A stretch of DNA of 49,382 nucleotides, from positions 1 to 49,382 of the forward strand of contig DFWO01000121.1 of the NCBI GenBank assembly GCA_002380945.1, written 5' to 3'. The stretch comes from Methylococcaceae bacterium UBA4132 (GTDB lineage: Bacteria; Pseudomonadota; Gammaproteobacteria; Methylococcales; Methylomonadaceae). A program made the translations under genes and the position numbers. Below are positions 42,110 to 49,382 of the stretch, one piece after another. Below the pieces are notes generated by a model. That model did no database searches. It was not told the DNA's origin and saw nothing but the letters and a program-made list of their open reading frames with translations. Within the stretch, counting starts at the first letter, position 1. Every line of letters begins with the position of its first letter.

Positions 42110-43490
42110 GTTACCCACCGATTTTTTAGCCTTGCTGAGTGAGGTGTTCACTAAACAAGAACTGCTCACCACACCCGAAGAATGCTGGGCTTATGGCTAT
42201 GATAACAGCCGTTTGCATCGCTTACCGCAAGCCGTTATTTTTCCGACGCGCCATGAGCAAGTAGTCAGTGCCGTTAAAGCCTGTCATGATTTTGGTATTG
42301 CCTTAACAGTGAGAGGACGTGGCACAGGCACAACAGGTGCGACCGTACCGCTACATAACGGTGTAGTGATGTCGATGGAACGCATGACTAAGGTGCTGGA
42401 ATTTTCACCTGATAATCGTTATATCACTGTACAAACAGGGATTACCAATCAGCAAGTTCAAGACTTTGTAAAAAGCAAAGGCTTTTTTTGGTCACCCGAT
42501 CCCACCAGCGCGGCGTTTTGCAGTATCGGCGGTAATTTAGCCTATAATTCCGCAGGACCTAAAGCGGTTAAATACGGCACACCGCGTGAAAACACGCTAG
42601 GTTTACGCGCGGTGACTGGTGCAGGTAAAGAAATTAAAGTCGGCGTATTTACCAGCAAAGGCGTAGTCGGTTATGACTTAACACGCTTGTTATTAGGTTC
42701 AGAAGGCACACTGGCAATTATTACTGAAGCCACGTTAAAACTCACGCCGTTACCCGAAGCGACCAAAACTCTCAGAGCGATTTATAACAGCGTAGACTAT
42801 GCCGCTAAAGCCGTATCTGCCATCATGGCGCAACCTGTTATCCCTTGTGCGTTAGAATTTATTGATGGCAATGCCATTAACATGATTCGTGATTACACCG
42901 AAACCGATTTACCTGCCAACGCAGGTGCCATGTTAATGATAGAAGTGGACGGGCAACGCGAAGGGCTAGAGCTTGCTGCTGAAAAAGTCATTGCTGCCGC
43001 GTCTAATGACGGCTTGCTGGATATACGCCTAGCAAAAACGGAAGCCGAAGTTGCCGCGTTATGGAAAACCAGAAAAGCCCTGTCGCCAGCGTTACGCAAA
43101 GTCGCACCGAAAAAAATCAATGAAGATGTGGTCGTGCCTGTCACGGAAATGTCGGCACTCATCACAGGCTTGGATGAGTTATCCACAAAATACCAACTGC
43201 CCATCGTGAATTTCGGTCATGCAGGTAACGGCAATATTCACGTTAATCTATTGCTAGACCCCGATGATCCAGAACAAAGCAAAAAAGCCCATGCTTGTCT
43301 GGATGAAATTTTTTCCTTGGTGCTGACGCTGAACGGTACGTTGTCAGGTGAACATGGTGTCGGTATCGAAAAAAGGGATTTTGTTGACCGTGAACTTGAT
43401 GCTAACTCGATAGAATTAATGCGGGCGATTAAGCGTCAGTTTGATCCTAAAGGCATATTGAATCCTGACAAGATGTTGCCGTTGCTTTAA
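42093..43490 (+). CDS. FAD-binding oxidase, GlcD / D-lactate dehydrogenase type
   Basis: 465 aa. FAD_binding_4 domain at about 35-215 (VRGRGTGTTGATVPLHNGVV, SIGGNLAYNSAGPKAVKYG) and FAD-oxidase C-terminal domain (VNFGHAGNGNIHVNLL, LSGEHGVGIEKRDF). Substrates in this family are 2-hydroxy acids such as glycolate, D-lactate or D-2-hydroxyglutarate. A glycolate role would fit an autotroph with photorespiration-like salvage, but no glcE/glcF partners are adjacent. Start is TTG at 42093 (overlapping dolP by 17 bp) or TTG at 42102; no ATG is available nearby. Confidence 0.82.
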   Translation: MNTLTKLPTDFLALLSEVFTKQELLTTPEECWAYGYDNSRLHRLPQAVIFPTRHEQVVSAVKACHDFGIALTVRGRGTGTTGATVPLHNGVVMSMERMTKVLEFSPDNRYITVQTGITNQQVQDFVKSKGFFWSPDPTSAAFCSIGGNLAYNSAGPKAVKYGTPRENTLGLRAVTGAGKEIKVGVFTSKGVVGYDLTRLLLGSEGTLAIITEATLKLTPLPEATKTLRAIYNSVDYAAKAVSAIMAQPVIPCALEFIDGNAINMIRDYTETDLPANAGAMLMIEVDGQREGLELAAEKVIAAASNDGLLDIRLAKTEAEVAALWKTRKALSPALRKVAPKKINEDVVVPVTEMSALITGLDELSTKYQLPIVNFGHAGNGNIHVNLLLDPDDPEQSKKAHACLDEIFSLVLTLNGTLSGEHGVGIEKRDFVDRELDANSIELMRAIKRQFDPKGILNPDKMLPLL

Positions 43491-43503
43491 GCTCACATCA
43501 AAC

Positions 43504-43532
43504 TTGATAAGGCGTATCAAAAACTCTATTAT
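43504..43532 (+). promoter_or_regulatory. Sigma-70 promoter of the toxin-antitoxin operon
   Basis: -35 TTGATA (43504-43509), 17-bp spacer, -10 TATTAT (43527-43532), each one base from consensus. It lies 35 bp before the antitoxin ATG, and the -10 is covered by the dyad at 43525-43556. Confidence 0.65.
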
Positions 43533-43556
43533 AGCTATTTTATTAGCCATAATAGA
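43525..43556. promoter_or_regulatory. Operator-like dyad over the toxin-antitoxin promoter
   Basis: TCTATTATAGCTA (43525-43537) and TAGCCATAATAGA (43544-43556) match as reverse complements at 12 of 13 positions with a 6-base spacer, and overlap the -10. Phd/YefM antitoxins repress their own operon by binding such dyads. Confidence 0.65.
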
Positions 43557-43566
43557 ATGATTACCG

Positions 43567-43845
43567 ATGAAAACCAGTACCATAGCCGAGGCAAAAAACA
43601 AGCTCTCACAACTCATTTATCAGCTTGAATCTGATGAACCTATACACCTTACCCGTCATGGTAAGCCTGTCGCTGTGATGCTATCAGAAGCCAATTATCA
43701 AAAGCTCACCCAACAAAATAATGGCTTATATCAAGCCATACAACACTGGCGTGAACAATTGAACAGTGACGGCGCATTAACTGAAACCGAACTCAACAGT
43801 TTACGCGCAAGCAGTCAGGCACGAGCATTTTCATGGGACGAATAA
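43567..43845 (+). CDS. Phd/YefM-family antitoxin
   Basis: 92 aa. The N-terminal DNA-binding half is typical (STIAEAKNKLSQLIYQLESDEP, LTRHGKPVAVMLSEANYQKL). The C-terminal half should bind and mask the toxin. It overlaps the toxin gene by 13 bp, the usual coupled arrangement. A dyad over the promoter suggests autoregulation. Confidence 0.9.
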   Translation: MKTSTIAEAKNKLSQLIYQLESDEPIHLTRHGKPVAVMLSEANYQKLTQQNNGLYQAIQHWREQLNSDGALTETELNSLRASSQARAFSWDE

Positions 43846-44255
43846 GCTATTTACTGGATAGTAATATCCTCTCAGAACCCGCACGCTTAAAACCTGATGA
43901 CACTGTATTACAACGCTTTGCCACCCATGACGGTGATTATGCAACGGCGGCAATCGTCTGGCATGAGCTGGTTTATGGCTGTGAATTACTGCCCGCCTCG
44001 AAAAGAAAAAGACAGCTACAATCCTATCTAGCCATGTTATTAGCCAATGGGTTGATTATCCTGCCGTTTGACCAATCCGCCGCTGAATGGGACGCAAAAG
44101 AACGCGCCAGATGTCAGCAGCAAGGCAAAACCTGTGCCTACGCCGATGGTGAAATCGCCGCGATTGCAGTGACTCAAAAGCTAACGCTGGTTACTCGAAA
44201 TACACAAGATTTTGAGAATTTTCAGGATTTGGTGTTAGAAAATTGGTTTGATTAA
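43833..44255 (+). CDS. vapC: VapC-type PIN-domain toxin (ribonuclease)
   Basis: 140 aa PIN domain. Acidic residues expected for Mg-dependent RNA cleavage are Asp9 (YLLDSNI), Glu45 (VWHELVYG), Asp105 (YADGEIAAIA), and Asn123/Asp126 (TRNTQDF). Members usually cut initiator tRNA or rRNA loops; the target here is unknown. Paired with a Phd/YefM-type rather than a VapB-type antitoxin, a common hybrid pairing. Confidence 0.9.
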   Translation: MGRISYLLDSNILSEPARLKPDDTVLQRFATHDGDYATAAIVWHELVYGCELLPASKRKRQLQSYLAMLLANGLIILPFDQSAAEWDAKERARCQQQGKTCAYADGEIAAIAVTQKLTLVTRNTQDFENFQDLVLENWFD

Positions 44256-44355
44256 GCTGGATATGCTGCTTGCTGATAATAATTTCGTAGCATCACGCGA
44301 AAGCCCCGCATTCCGCAAGCTCCCCATGCAGGCTACTCGCTTTAGTAGTGTGTAG

Positions 44356-44383
44356 GATGGGTAGAGCGGTAGCTAAACCCATC
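44356..44383. repeat. GATGGGT/ACCCATC intergenic repeat
   Basis: A 7-bp stem within a GTAGGATGGGTAGAGCGG...ACCCATC sequence between vapC and the next gene. This GTAGGATGGG-type tag is a dispersed intergenic repeat in many proteobacteria. It is related in style to 27924-27999. Confidence 0.5.
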
Positions 44384-44434
44384 TTTTACGCAGGTTTGTG
44401 ATAGGTTTCGCAAGCTCTACATCTTACGTTTTGT

Positions 44435-45469
44435 TTAATGTGTAGTAGCAGTAGCGGCAGCAGTTGTTACTCTTTTGGTCATTAATTCAAGAACTGACTT
44501 TGATCCTGACGGTAAGTCACCACCTTTACTATTAGAAAATCCCGTTTCTTGTGGTGAAAAAATACACGATGCAGCATGTGCTAAAACAATATCTTCAGTT
44601 CCTTCATTTATGGATGCAGTTACGAGTGCTTGATAGGTTAATAAAGCATTTTGTCTATGTTTATTTACAATTGCATTGTGTTTGTGAGTTGTATAATTTC
44701 TTGCAGCCATTAATAACAAATAACCTAATACCGCAAAGATTAAAAATTTGCTACTCATAAGCTGTATGATTTCGGCATTACTTTCTGGTTTAATAAAATC
44801 AATTTTATGCAGAAATAAGCTGAAAATAGCAAATGAACCAACTGCTAAGGCAAACCAATATGTGTGTCTCAGCCACTTATCTGCCAAAACCTCTTGAGCT
44901 TCAGCTTCCTGTTTAAAATAACTGGCTTGTTGGGAAACACCTTGTTCTGCCGCCACGGCACGAATCGCAGCTAATGCACTGTCTGCATCAGTTTTAGCTG
45001 TATTTAATTGAGCGGTGAGTTGTTCAGATTGATCTTTAATCGATTGAATTGTAGCGCGAGCTTCAATTTCTAATATTGAAGTATCTGTATTTCGTGCGAC
45101 ACAATAGGCAATATATTGCCAAAGGGTGTTAAATAATTCATCCCTTCTATTTCGAAGACCTGTAATAATATTATTACGCCTGTTTGCGGCATTATCTTCC
45201 GTTGCATCAAAATCAATTATGCTAGAAAAAGTATTAAAATCTGCCAACGCTTGCTGATTTATGCTGTTTAATTGCGTATCTGTAAAGTCTTCAAGTACCG
45301 TTAAAGGAATGCGTTTATATATGTTTATAAGTTCAGATGCAGGTGCAACAGCATCCTTAAAAGACATTTGTAGACCTAACTCTGTTTCCCGACTGAGTGT
45401 TTTTACATCGAATTGTTGTATACGATTAAGATTAGATTGTGTTATTTCTAAAGTTTCTTGAGTTGCCAT
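44435..45469 (-). CDS. Unrecognised coiled-coil protein with two transmembrane helices
   Basis: 344 aa. Residues 1-200 are helical and largely soluble, with a coiled coil at about 135-200 (IQSIKDQSEQLTAQLNTAKT). TM1 is about 203-221 and TM2 about 241-256. The C-terminal 90 residues are helical (NKHRQNALLTYQALV) and end in a low-complexity TTAAATATTH tail. No signal peptide. I do not recognise the family. A TATAAT box ends 6 bases before the ATG and no Shine-Dalgarno is visible, so the message may be leaderless. It lies in an accessory stretch beside a toxin-antitoxin pair and insertion-sequence debris. A defence or stress role is possible but not supported by any motif. Confidence 0.6.
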   Translation of the reverse strand: MATQETLEITQSNLNRIQQFDVKTLSRETELGLQMSFKDAVAPASELINIYKRIPLTVLEDFTDTQLNSINQQALADFNTFSSIIDFDATEDNAANRRNNIITGLRNRRDELFNTLWQYIAYCVARNTDTSILEIEARATIQSIKDQSEQLTAQLNTAKTDADSALAAIRAVAAEQGVSQQASYFKQEAEAQEVLADKWLRHTYWFALAVGSFAIFSLFLHKIDFIKPESNAEIIQLMSSKFLIFAVLGYLLLMAARNYTTHKHNAIVNKHRQNALLTYQALVTASINEGTEDIVLAHAASCIFSPQETGFSNSKGGDLPSGSKSVLELMTKRVTTAAATATTH

Positions 45470-45588
45470 AAAATCATTATATTAAAATTTAGAATATGAA
45501 ATTGTACGCTGAAATAGTCGGAAATTCCGTTTGCATTAGTGTGGAAATTGGGTAGATGCACAAAACCTAACGCATACCATAATGAATA

Positions 45589-45611
45589 TTGGGGTTCGTA
45601 CCTCACCCCAA
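45589..45611. repeat. TTGGGGT/ACCCCAA intergenic hairpin
   Basis: A 7-bp perfect stem within a GGGGTTCGTACCTCACCCCAACCTACG tag, just past the 3' end of the lipocalin gene. No T tract, so it is assigned as a tag repeat rather than a terminator. Confidence 0.45.
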
Positions 45612-45622
45612 CCTACGAAACA

Positions 45623-46135
45623 TCAATCCTGACTGACAAAAATCAACTGGCTGGTATCAAATCCTAAAGAAGCGGCTTTGGCAATCAGGACTTTTTTTAT
45701 CTCGTCTTTGATTTTCGGCTGTCGTGCCAACAGCCACAAATAGGATTTATCTGGACCTGAAATGAGCGCGTATTGATAATTTTCATGGTCTAATTCAAAC
45801 ACAATATAAGACGCGTAAATCGGTTCAAAAAAAGACACTTTCAAATGCGCTTGAGTAGGGTCACCCACAAAATACGCTTTACCTTCGGCTTCCTGCCATT
45901 TATTTTCGCTTGCCGAATAACCGCGATTAAGCACTTTTAGACCGCCATCATCACGCAAACTGTAATCAGCCGTTATGCGCGTTAAACCACGCTCAAATGA
46001 ATGATCCAGTCGGGCAATTTCATACCATTTGCCCAGATATTTCTCTACTTTGAAATTATTAACAGGGTGCACATTATCGGGGATACCCATACATCCTGCC
46101 AATACCAAAGCCAATATGACTGATAGTTTTCTCAT
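45623..46135 (-). CDS. blc: Bacterial lipocalin (Blc), outer-membrane lipoprotein
   Basis: 170 aa. Lipoprotein signal with lipobox VLAGC (Cys15). Lipocalin signature KYLGKWYEIARLDHSFERGL near 32-51, then TADYSLRDDGGLKVLNRGY, KVSFFEPIYASYIVFELD and YLWLLARQP, as in E. coli Blc. It binds lysophospholipids or fatty acids in the periplasm. The downstream cti gene (fatty-acid isomerase) also acts on membrane lipids; a shared membrane-stress role is plausible. Confidence 0.9.
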   Translation of the reverse strand: MRKLSVILALVLAGCMGIPDNVHPVNNFKVEKYLGKWYEIARLDHSFERGLTRITADYSLRDDGGLKVLNRGYSASENKWQEAEGKAYFVGDPTQAHLKVSFFEPIYASYIVFELDHENYQYALISGPDKSYLWLLARQPKIKDEIKKVLIAKAASLGFDTSQLIFVSQD

Positions 46136-46160
46136 TCTAGTACTACCTCATTAAAAACTG

Positions 46161-46207
46161 ATTAGCACGATAGAACTTTGTACCTTAACTTATCCTATCG
46201 TGCTAAT
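46161..46207. repeat. 13-bp perfect inverted repeat upstream of the lipocalin gene
   Basis: ATTAGCACGATAG (46161-46173) and CTATCGTGCTAAT (46195-46207) are exact reverse complements with a 21-base loop. It lies between the lipocalin start and the end of a truncated HigA-like reading frame. There is no T tract. It could be an operator, a transcript stem or the ends of a very small element. Confidence 0.6.
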
Positions 46208-46208
46208 G

Positions 46209-46328
46209 TTAAATATTAGTACTTTCAGGCACATAAATATTCTGGTATTGTTCAATTAAAACGCTGACTAATTCCATTAATGAAGCCAAAGGGTGATTTT
46301 CATTAATCTGTTCCAAGGTTGAAATCAC
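46209..46328 (-). pseudogene. Truncated HigA-type antitoxin fragment
   Basis: A 39-codon open stretch on the minus strand ends TAA at 46209-46211 and reads VISTLEQINENHPLASLMEL then VSVLIEQYQNIYVPEST. This matches the N-terminal segment (LE.I...HPLA.L..L..LIE.YE..) of HigA-like antitoxins, whose C-terminal helix-turn-helix is missing here. The 5' side stops exactly where an IS200-like end hairpin starts (46327-46343). No HigB toxin gene is present. The call is based on pattern only. Confidence 0.45.
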
Positions 46329-46343
46329 CGTCTTTCAGGCGGT
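46327..46343. repeat. IS200-type left-end hairpin
   Basis: ACCG...CGGT hairpin within ACCGTCTTTCAGGCGGT, about 60 bases upstream of a decayed IS200 transposase frame. Small hairpins of this kind mark the subterminal end recognised by TnpA in IS200/IS605 elements. Confidence 0.5.
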
Positions 46344-46404
46344 TAGATTTATTTACGATATTTTGAGTTATTATAAGCCAAGCGTCTGAAAAGAAGGAGG
46401 GCTT

Positions 46405-46720
46405 ATGGAGTATCGCTATGGAAGTCATACGGTTTATAAAATTCAATACCACAAGTGTTTGTAACGAAATATCGTTACAAAATATTGAAAGGAGATATTG
46501 ATCTGAAGGTTCGTGAATTGATCAGGCAGACCTGTGAAGCCCTTGAGATAGAAATTATAAAAAGCGTTGTCAGTCAGGATTAGTCCATATTTTTTCGTCT
46601 CTGCCCACGTCTAACATTGCGCCTAGTGAGATAATGAGACGAATCAAAGGAATAGGTGCCATAAAGTTGTTTGAAAGTTTTCTCAATTTGAAAAAGCGAT
46701 ATTGGGGATGGATGTTTAGT
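46405..46720 (+). pseudogene. tnpA: Decayed IS200-family transposase (TnpA, Y1 type)
   Basis: ATG 46405 preceded by AAGGAGGG. The frame starts MEYRYGSHTVYKIQYHK and then needs a frameshift near 46455 to continue as FVTKYRYKILKGDID, LKVRELIRQTCEALEIEII and KSVVSQD. A further stop and frameshift follow (about 46580 and 46612) before SEIMRRIKGIGAIKLFES and LNLKKRYWGW. These blocks are diagnostic of IS200/IS605 TnpA. The C-terminus with the catalytic Tyr region is lost and the sequence runs into a TTTCGTGGA-type repeat. At least two frame disruptions make it non-functional. No TnpB is present. Confidence 0.85.
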
Positions 46721-46722
46721 TT

Positions 46723-46742
46723 TTTCATGTCTTTCGTGGAGA
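46723..46742. repeat. Single TTTCATGTCTTTCGTGGA repeat copy
   Basis: This copy of the motif that bounds the elements at 3145-3306 and 8595-8677 lies between the transposase remnant and the 3' end of cti. Confidence 0.4.
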
Positions 46743-46755
46743 GGTGTTGTGCAAC

Positions 46756-49152
46756 TTACAGATTTTTATATCTATTCATATCCAGCAGTCCTGCCTCCAA
46801 GCCCCTATAGTGTCGGTGCTGTTCATTAAACCAATCGGCGTGTTGCCAGATGTCTGGATTAGTGCGATGTACACCAAAGCGACTGTAAAGTGCGTCCATA
46901 TCCGCATCAGTCTTGGCATTTTGAATCATGCTAACAAATTCATTGAGCTGGTTTTGTTCCACGGTAAAGAAAAAGTTGGGATAGCTACCGATAAAGCCTG
47001 CAAAAATAGTCATTCTGTCGTTTTCAGGCACGCGGCGTGACTGTTCAGAGAACATTTTTGATAAGTTGGTGTAGGCTTTATCCAGTAATAAGGTGTAGAC
47101 CAAATCGTTTTTAGGGTTGCCTGTTGTCACTCTAAGCAATGACATTTCGGGTAACGCGCCTAAATGCCCGCCTTGTAACTGTGCAAGCTTGCGCAATATA
47201 CTGTCTGCTTGTTGCTGAACAGGCGTGGTGTTGGCTCGCAAACAGGTATTTTGTGGGCAACGATTGATGGCATCAACATCACCTGCGGCTTTACCTAAAC
47301 GTTGTCTTACTTGGTCAAAAAATTCTCTTTTGTAAGCGGTAGTTTGGTAGTTGATTTCGCTAGGATGGTCGATACTGAATAATGGCTTAGCAATACGCAT
47401 GCTGTCTGCGCCTATATACCAACTGTTATACATAGTTTGCCGCTGCATGGCAGGCATAAAACGTAAAAAATTATCCTCTGCATCCTCACGCAATATATCC
47501 ATGTAAGTTCGACTGGCTAGCTGGTGTCCTGCGGTGCCGTAAATATCAAACCCTGCGACTAACAAATAATGCAGGCGTTCAAAGGTCGGATAATCAACTA
47601 CCCAACTTGTTAACGGTGTATCACCGATAAAACCTTTAACAACAGTGGCACTGTCGAAATGCCTGAATATAGTGAGTGCGGCATTTTTATTTTTACCGTC
47701 GCCATCCCAGATATTAGTCAAACCAAAGCCACGATTTTTAGGTAAGGTCGAGTTAATAAAGTCATCTTTTGCCTTGAGGTATTGTTTGCCAAAGGTATCA
47801 AATTTAGTCCAGCCAAATAAGCTTATATCATTGGCTTCTTCACCAGGTAAGCCTAGAATTTGGCTATTCTTAGCGAGGGCTTGCGCCACTTTTTTAGGAT
47901 AAAAGCTATTCGGCTGAGTGAAAACCACCCAAAATTGATCTCTAATACTCTCAGTGGCAATTTCACCACGACATACAGGACCTTTTATAAAGCCTGAGAC
48001 AAAATACTGAGCATCATCGAGCAGGAATTGGTATTTAGGCATCATTGGCAATTCAACAAAGGCTTTAAAGGGATTTGCTGCAATTTCAGGTTGATAAGCG
48101 GGTAATGCAGTTACTTGATAATCAGGCTTGAAGAACAATTCATCATAACGTTGTTTTTTTTCATCACTTAATTCGTAGACAAAATGGGTTTTATCAACAA
48201 TCGTTTCAGTAATAGGTCGCAGGCGATAATAAAAAATTGCTGTGTGCGGATCATCATAAGGTCGTACGGTATTAATGATGTCTATCGGTTGACCTGTCGG
48301 GGTTTTAGAGCGTACCCACTGAAAAAATTCATTATCAGGATGCCCTTTGAAATGAATATGCCCGATAAACAAGTGTTCATAGATGTAGCGGAACACCAGC
48401 TTTTGTTTGAGACTAGAACCGTTGAAATAGTTTTCCCATTTTTCAACGTCAGCAAGCGTTTGGCTTGGTAATGCGGGCAGGGGCTCAACTTTTGCACCCT
48501 GTTGTAGCCATTGTTTAATAATACTTTCTTGTTTTAAAGACAGAGCAGGCATGGCATAAGGCATTCCCCATTGTGGATGCTCATGTTGGTATGCTGGAAA
48601 TTCGTCTATCGTTGGGCATTGTAATTCACGGTCTAAGGAAAAATTATAATCATCGCCCAGTTTTCCTGTGGTAGGTAGCGGATTAAGTCGTTTTAACTCA
48701 ATGAGTTTAGCTAAAACTGAATTATCCAGATTGGCTATTTGGCTATCAGTACGCTCATTTAAGATAGGATAAAAATCTTTTGTACGCCATTCAGCGGTAT
48801 TGGTAGCATCAATAAATAACCGCGTTGGCTTAGCAGGACTTAATCTAGTCGCACCATAGACTAACTGCTTGGTTGCGCCCCTATCAATACCGTCAATAGA
48901 ACCGAGTTTTAATTGGCAAGGCGCGTCATAACAGCCATGACACGCCACACAACGCGAGTCTAGTATCGGTTTCACGTCTTTAGCAAAGGAAATTTTATGT
49001 TGCTGTTGAGCAAGAATAACTTGCTCTGGTGTCAATATACGTTGTTTTGGCGAGGATGTGCCGTACATTTTTTCATAATCGGGAGCCGTGTAAATAATCG
49101 AGGCACAGCCAGTAATAAAAAGAATAATAATGAGTAGAATGGAAGGCTTCAT
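46756..49152 (-). CDS. cti: Fatty acid cis/trans isomerase (heme c, lipoprotein-like signal)
   Basis: 798 aa; the family is usually about 760-790. It isomerises cis-unsaturated acyl chains of membrane phospholipids to trans, without turnover of the lipid, to stiffen the membrane under solvent or heat stress. Seen: signal with lipobox-like ITGC (Cys16), heme c motif CVACH (Cys68, Cys71, His72) in DSRCVACHGCYDAPCQ, and long Cti blocks such as FRYIYEHLFIGHIHFKG, VRPYDDPHTAIFYYRLR, WVVDYPTFERLHYLLVAGFD and NSWYIGADSMR. It faces the periplasm. Expression signals are not obvious. It is a single-gene unit. Confidence 0.93.
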   Translation of the reverse strand: MKPSILLIIILFITGCASIIYTAPDYEKMYGTSSPKQRILTPEQVILAQQQHKISFAKDVKPILDSRCVACHGCYDAPCQLKLGSIDGIDRGATKQLVYGATRLSPAKPTRLFIDATNTAEWRTKDFYPILNERTDSQIANLDNSVLAKLIELKRLNPLPTTGKLGDDYNFSLDRELQCPTIDEFPAYQHEHPQWGMPYAMPALSLKQESIIKQWLQQGAKVEPLPALPSQTLADVEKWENYFNGSSLKQKLVFRYIYEHLFIGHIHFKGHPDNEFFQWVRSKTPTGQPIDIINTVRPYDDPHTAIFYYRLRPITETIVDKTHFVYELSDEKKQRYDELFFKPDYQVTALPAYQPEIAANPFKAFVELPMMPKYQFLLDDAQYFVSGFIKGPVCRGEIATESIRDQFWVVFTQPNSFYPKKVAQALAKNSQILGLPGEEANDISLFGWTKFDTFGKQYLKAKDDFINSTLPKNRGFGLTNIWDGDGKNKNAALTIFRHFDSATVVKGFIGDTPLTSWVVDYPTFERLHYLLVAGFDIYGTAGHQLASRTYMDILREDAEDNFLRFMPAMQRQTMYNSWYIGADSMRIAKPLFSIDHPSEINYQTTAYKREFFDQVRQRLGKAAGDVDAINRCPQNTCLRANTTPVQQQADSILRKLAQLQGGHLGALPEMSLLRVTTGNPKNDLVYTLLLDKAYTNLSKMFSEQSRRVPENDRMTIFAGFIGSYPNFFFTVEQNQLNEFVSMIQNAKTDADMDALYSRFGVHRTNPDIWQHADWFNEQHRHYRGLEAGLLDMNRYKNL

Positions 49153-49382
49153 AATATTTCATCTGCTAGGATTTTAATTATATTTTTCAATATCTGACAA
49201 ACGTTTAGTGATAAGCATAATAGCAGACTGATAAGAGTAATTATAACAACATAGAAGTTACGCATTGACAGAGGGTGTAGGCTATGTATTTTGAACGCAC
49301 CGAAGCCAAAGAAAGTTGGCAAATAATGATAAGAGAAAGCAGCCGCCCAACGGCAGCCCATTGTACATTGGCGATGCATGCA
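49153..49382. other. Right-edge non-coding stretch
   Basis: About 230 bases upstream of cti at the window edge. A 76-codon open frame on the minus strand (49149-49379) has no recognisable family and an odd composition. The GTGTAGGCTATGTATTTTGA part resembles a dispersed intergenic tag. I see no confident gene; the cti promoter should lie at about 49160-49250. Confidence 0.4.

Noticed and set aside
49149..49379. 76-codon ORF upstream of cti at the right edge
   Set aside because: No family resemblance; part overlaps a repeat-like GTGTAGGCTATG segment and it is cut near the window edge.

Overview
The window looks like the chromosome of a free-living gammaproteobacterium with moderate to low GC. 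It is probably a sulfur-oxidising or autotrophic lineage; a Thiotrichales/Beggiatoa-like organism is my best guess, but it is a guess. Three things point there. First, gammaproteobacterial gene orders are present: yraN-diaA-dolP, and an HAD-IB phosphatase divergent from rppH. Second, there are genes for TusA, trifunctional CysG, a small periplasmic cytochrome c, Cti and a lipocalin. Third, there is a large inorganic-carbon-type gene cluster. I see no rRNA, tRNA, CRISPR array or phage.

Layout. 1-240: 3' fragment of an IS1-type transposase. 300-5075 (minus strand): pyruvate phosphate dikinase and two esterases. 5294-11181 (plus): a FUN14 protein, argD-argF, an SH3/coiled-coil membrane protein, ilvD and a glycosyltransferase. 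11224-18110: HAD-IB phosphatase, rppH, cpdA, argA, a membrane adenylate cyclase, an HD-GYP protein and a TusA-like protein. 18193-22121: cysG, cytochrome c, a small membrane protein and argG. 22191-38546: the carbon/energy cluster described below. 38726-43490: purB, a small ORF, yraN, diaA, dolP and a GlcD-like oxidase. 43567-49152: an accessory stretch with a Phd/VapC toxin-antitoxin pair, an unrecognised coiled-coil membrane protein, a lipocalin, a truncated HigA-like antitoxin, a decayed IS200 transposase and the heme-containing fatty-acid cis/trans isomerase.

The most interesting part is 22191-38546. Two SulP anion transporters, one fused to a beta-carbonic anhydrase, are transcribed leftward. 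A third SulP is transcribed rightward and is followed by six Hyf/Nuo-like membrane-complex genes (hyfB, C, E, F, G and I types) and an NtrC-type two-component system. The large subunit has lost all four Ni-binding cysteines of [NiFe]-hydrogenases, while the small subunit keeps its four cluster cysteines. This is therefore an Ehr-type (energy-converting-hydrogenase-related) complex, not a hydrogenase. No ferredoxin-like subunit is encoded. A consensus-perfect sigma-54 promoter and a 20-bp perfect palindrome lie upstream of the third SulP, which fits control by the sigma-54 activator at the other end of the cluster. My inference is a regulated, energised bicarbonate/CO2 uptake module.

Several dispersed intergenic repeats occur, and some lie inside operons or create misleading upstream start codons. 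Arginine biosynthesis is represented by four separate loci (argD-argF, argA, argG). cAMP synthesis (adenylate cyclase) and breakdown (CpdA) genes lie within 3 kb of each other.
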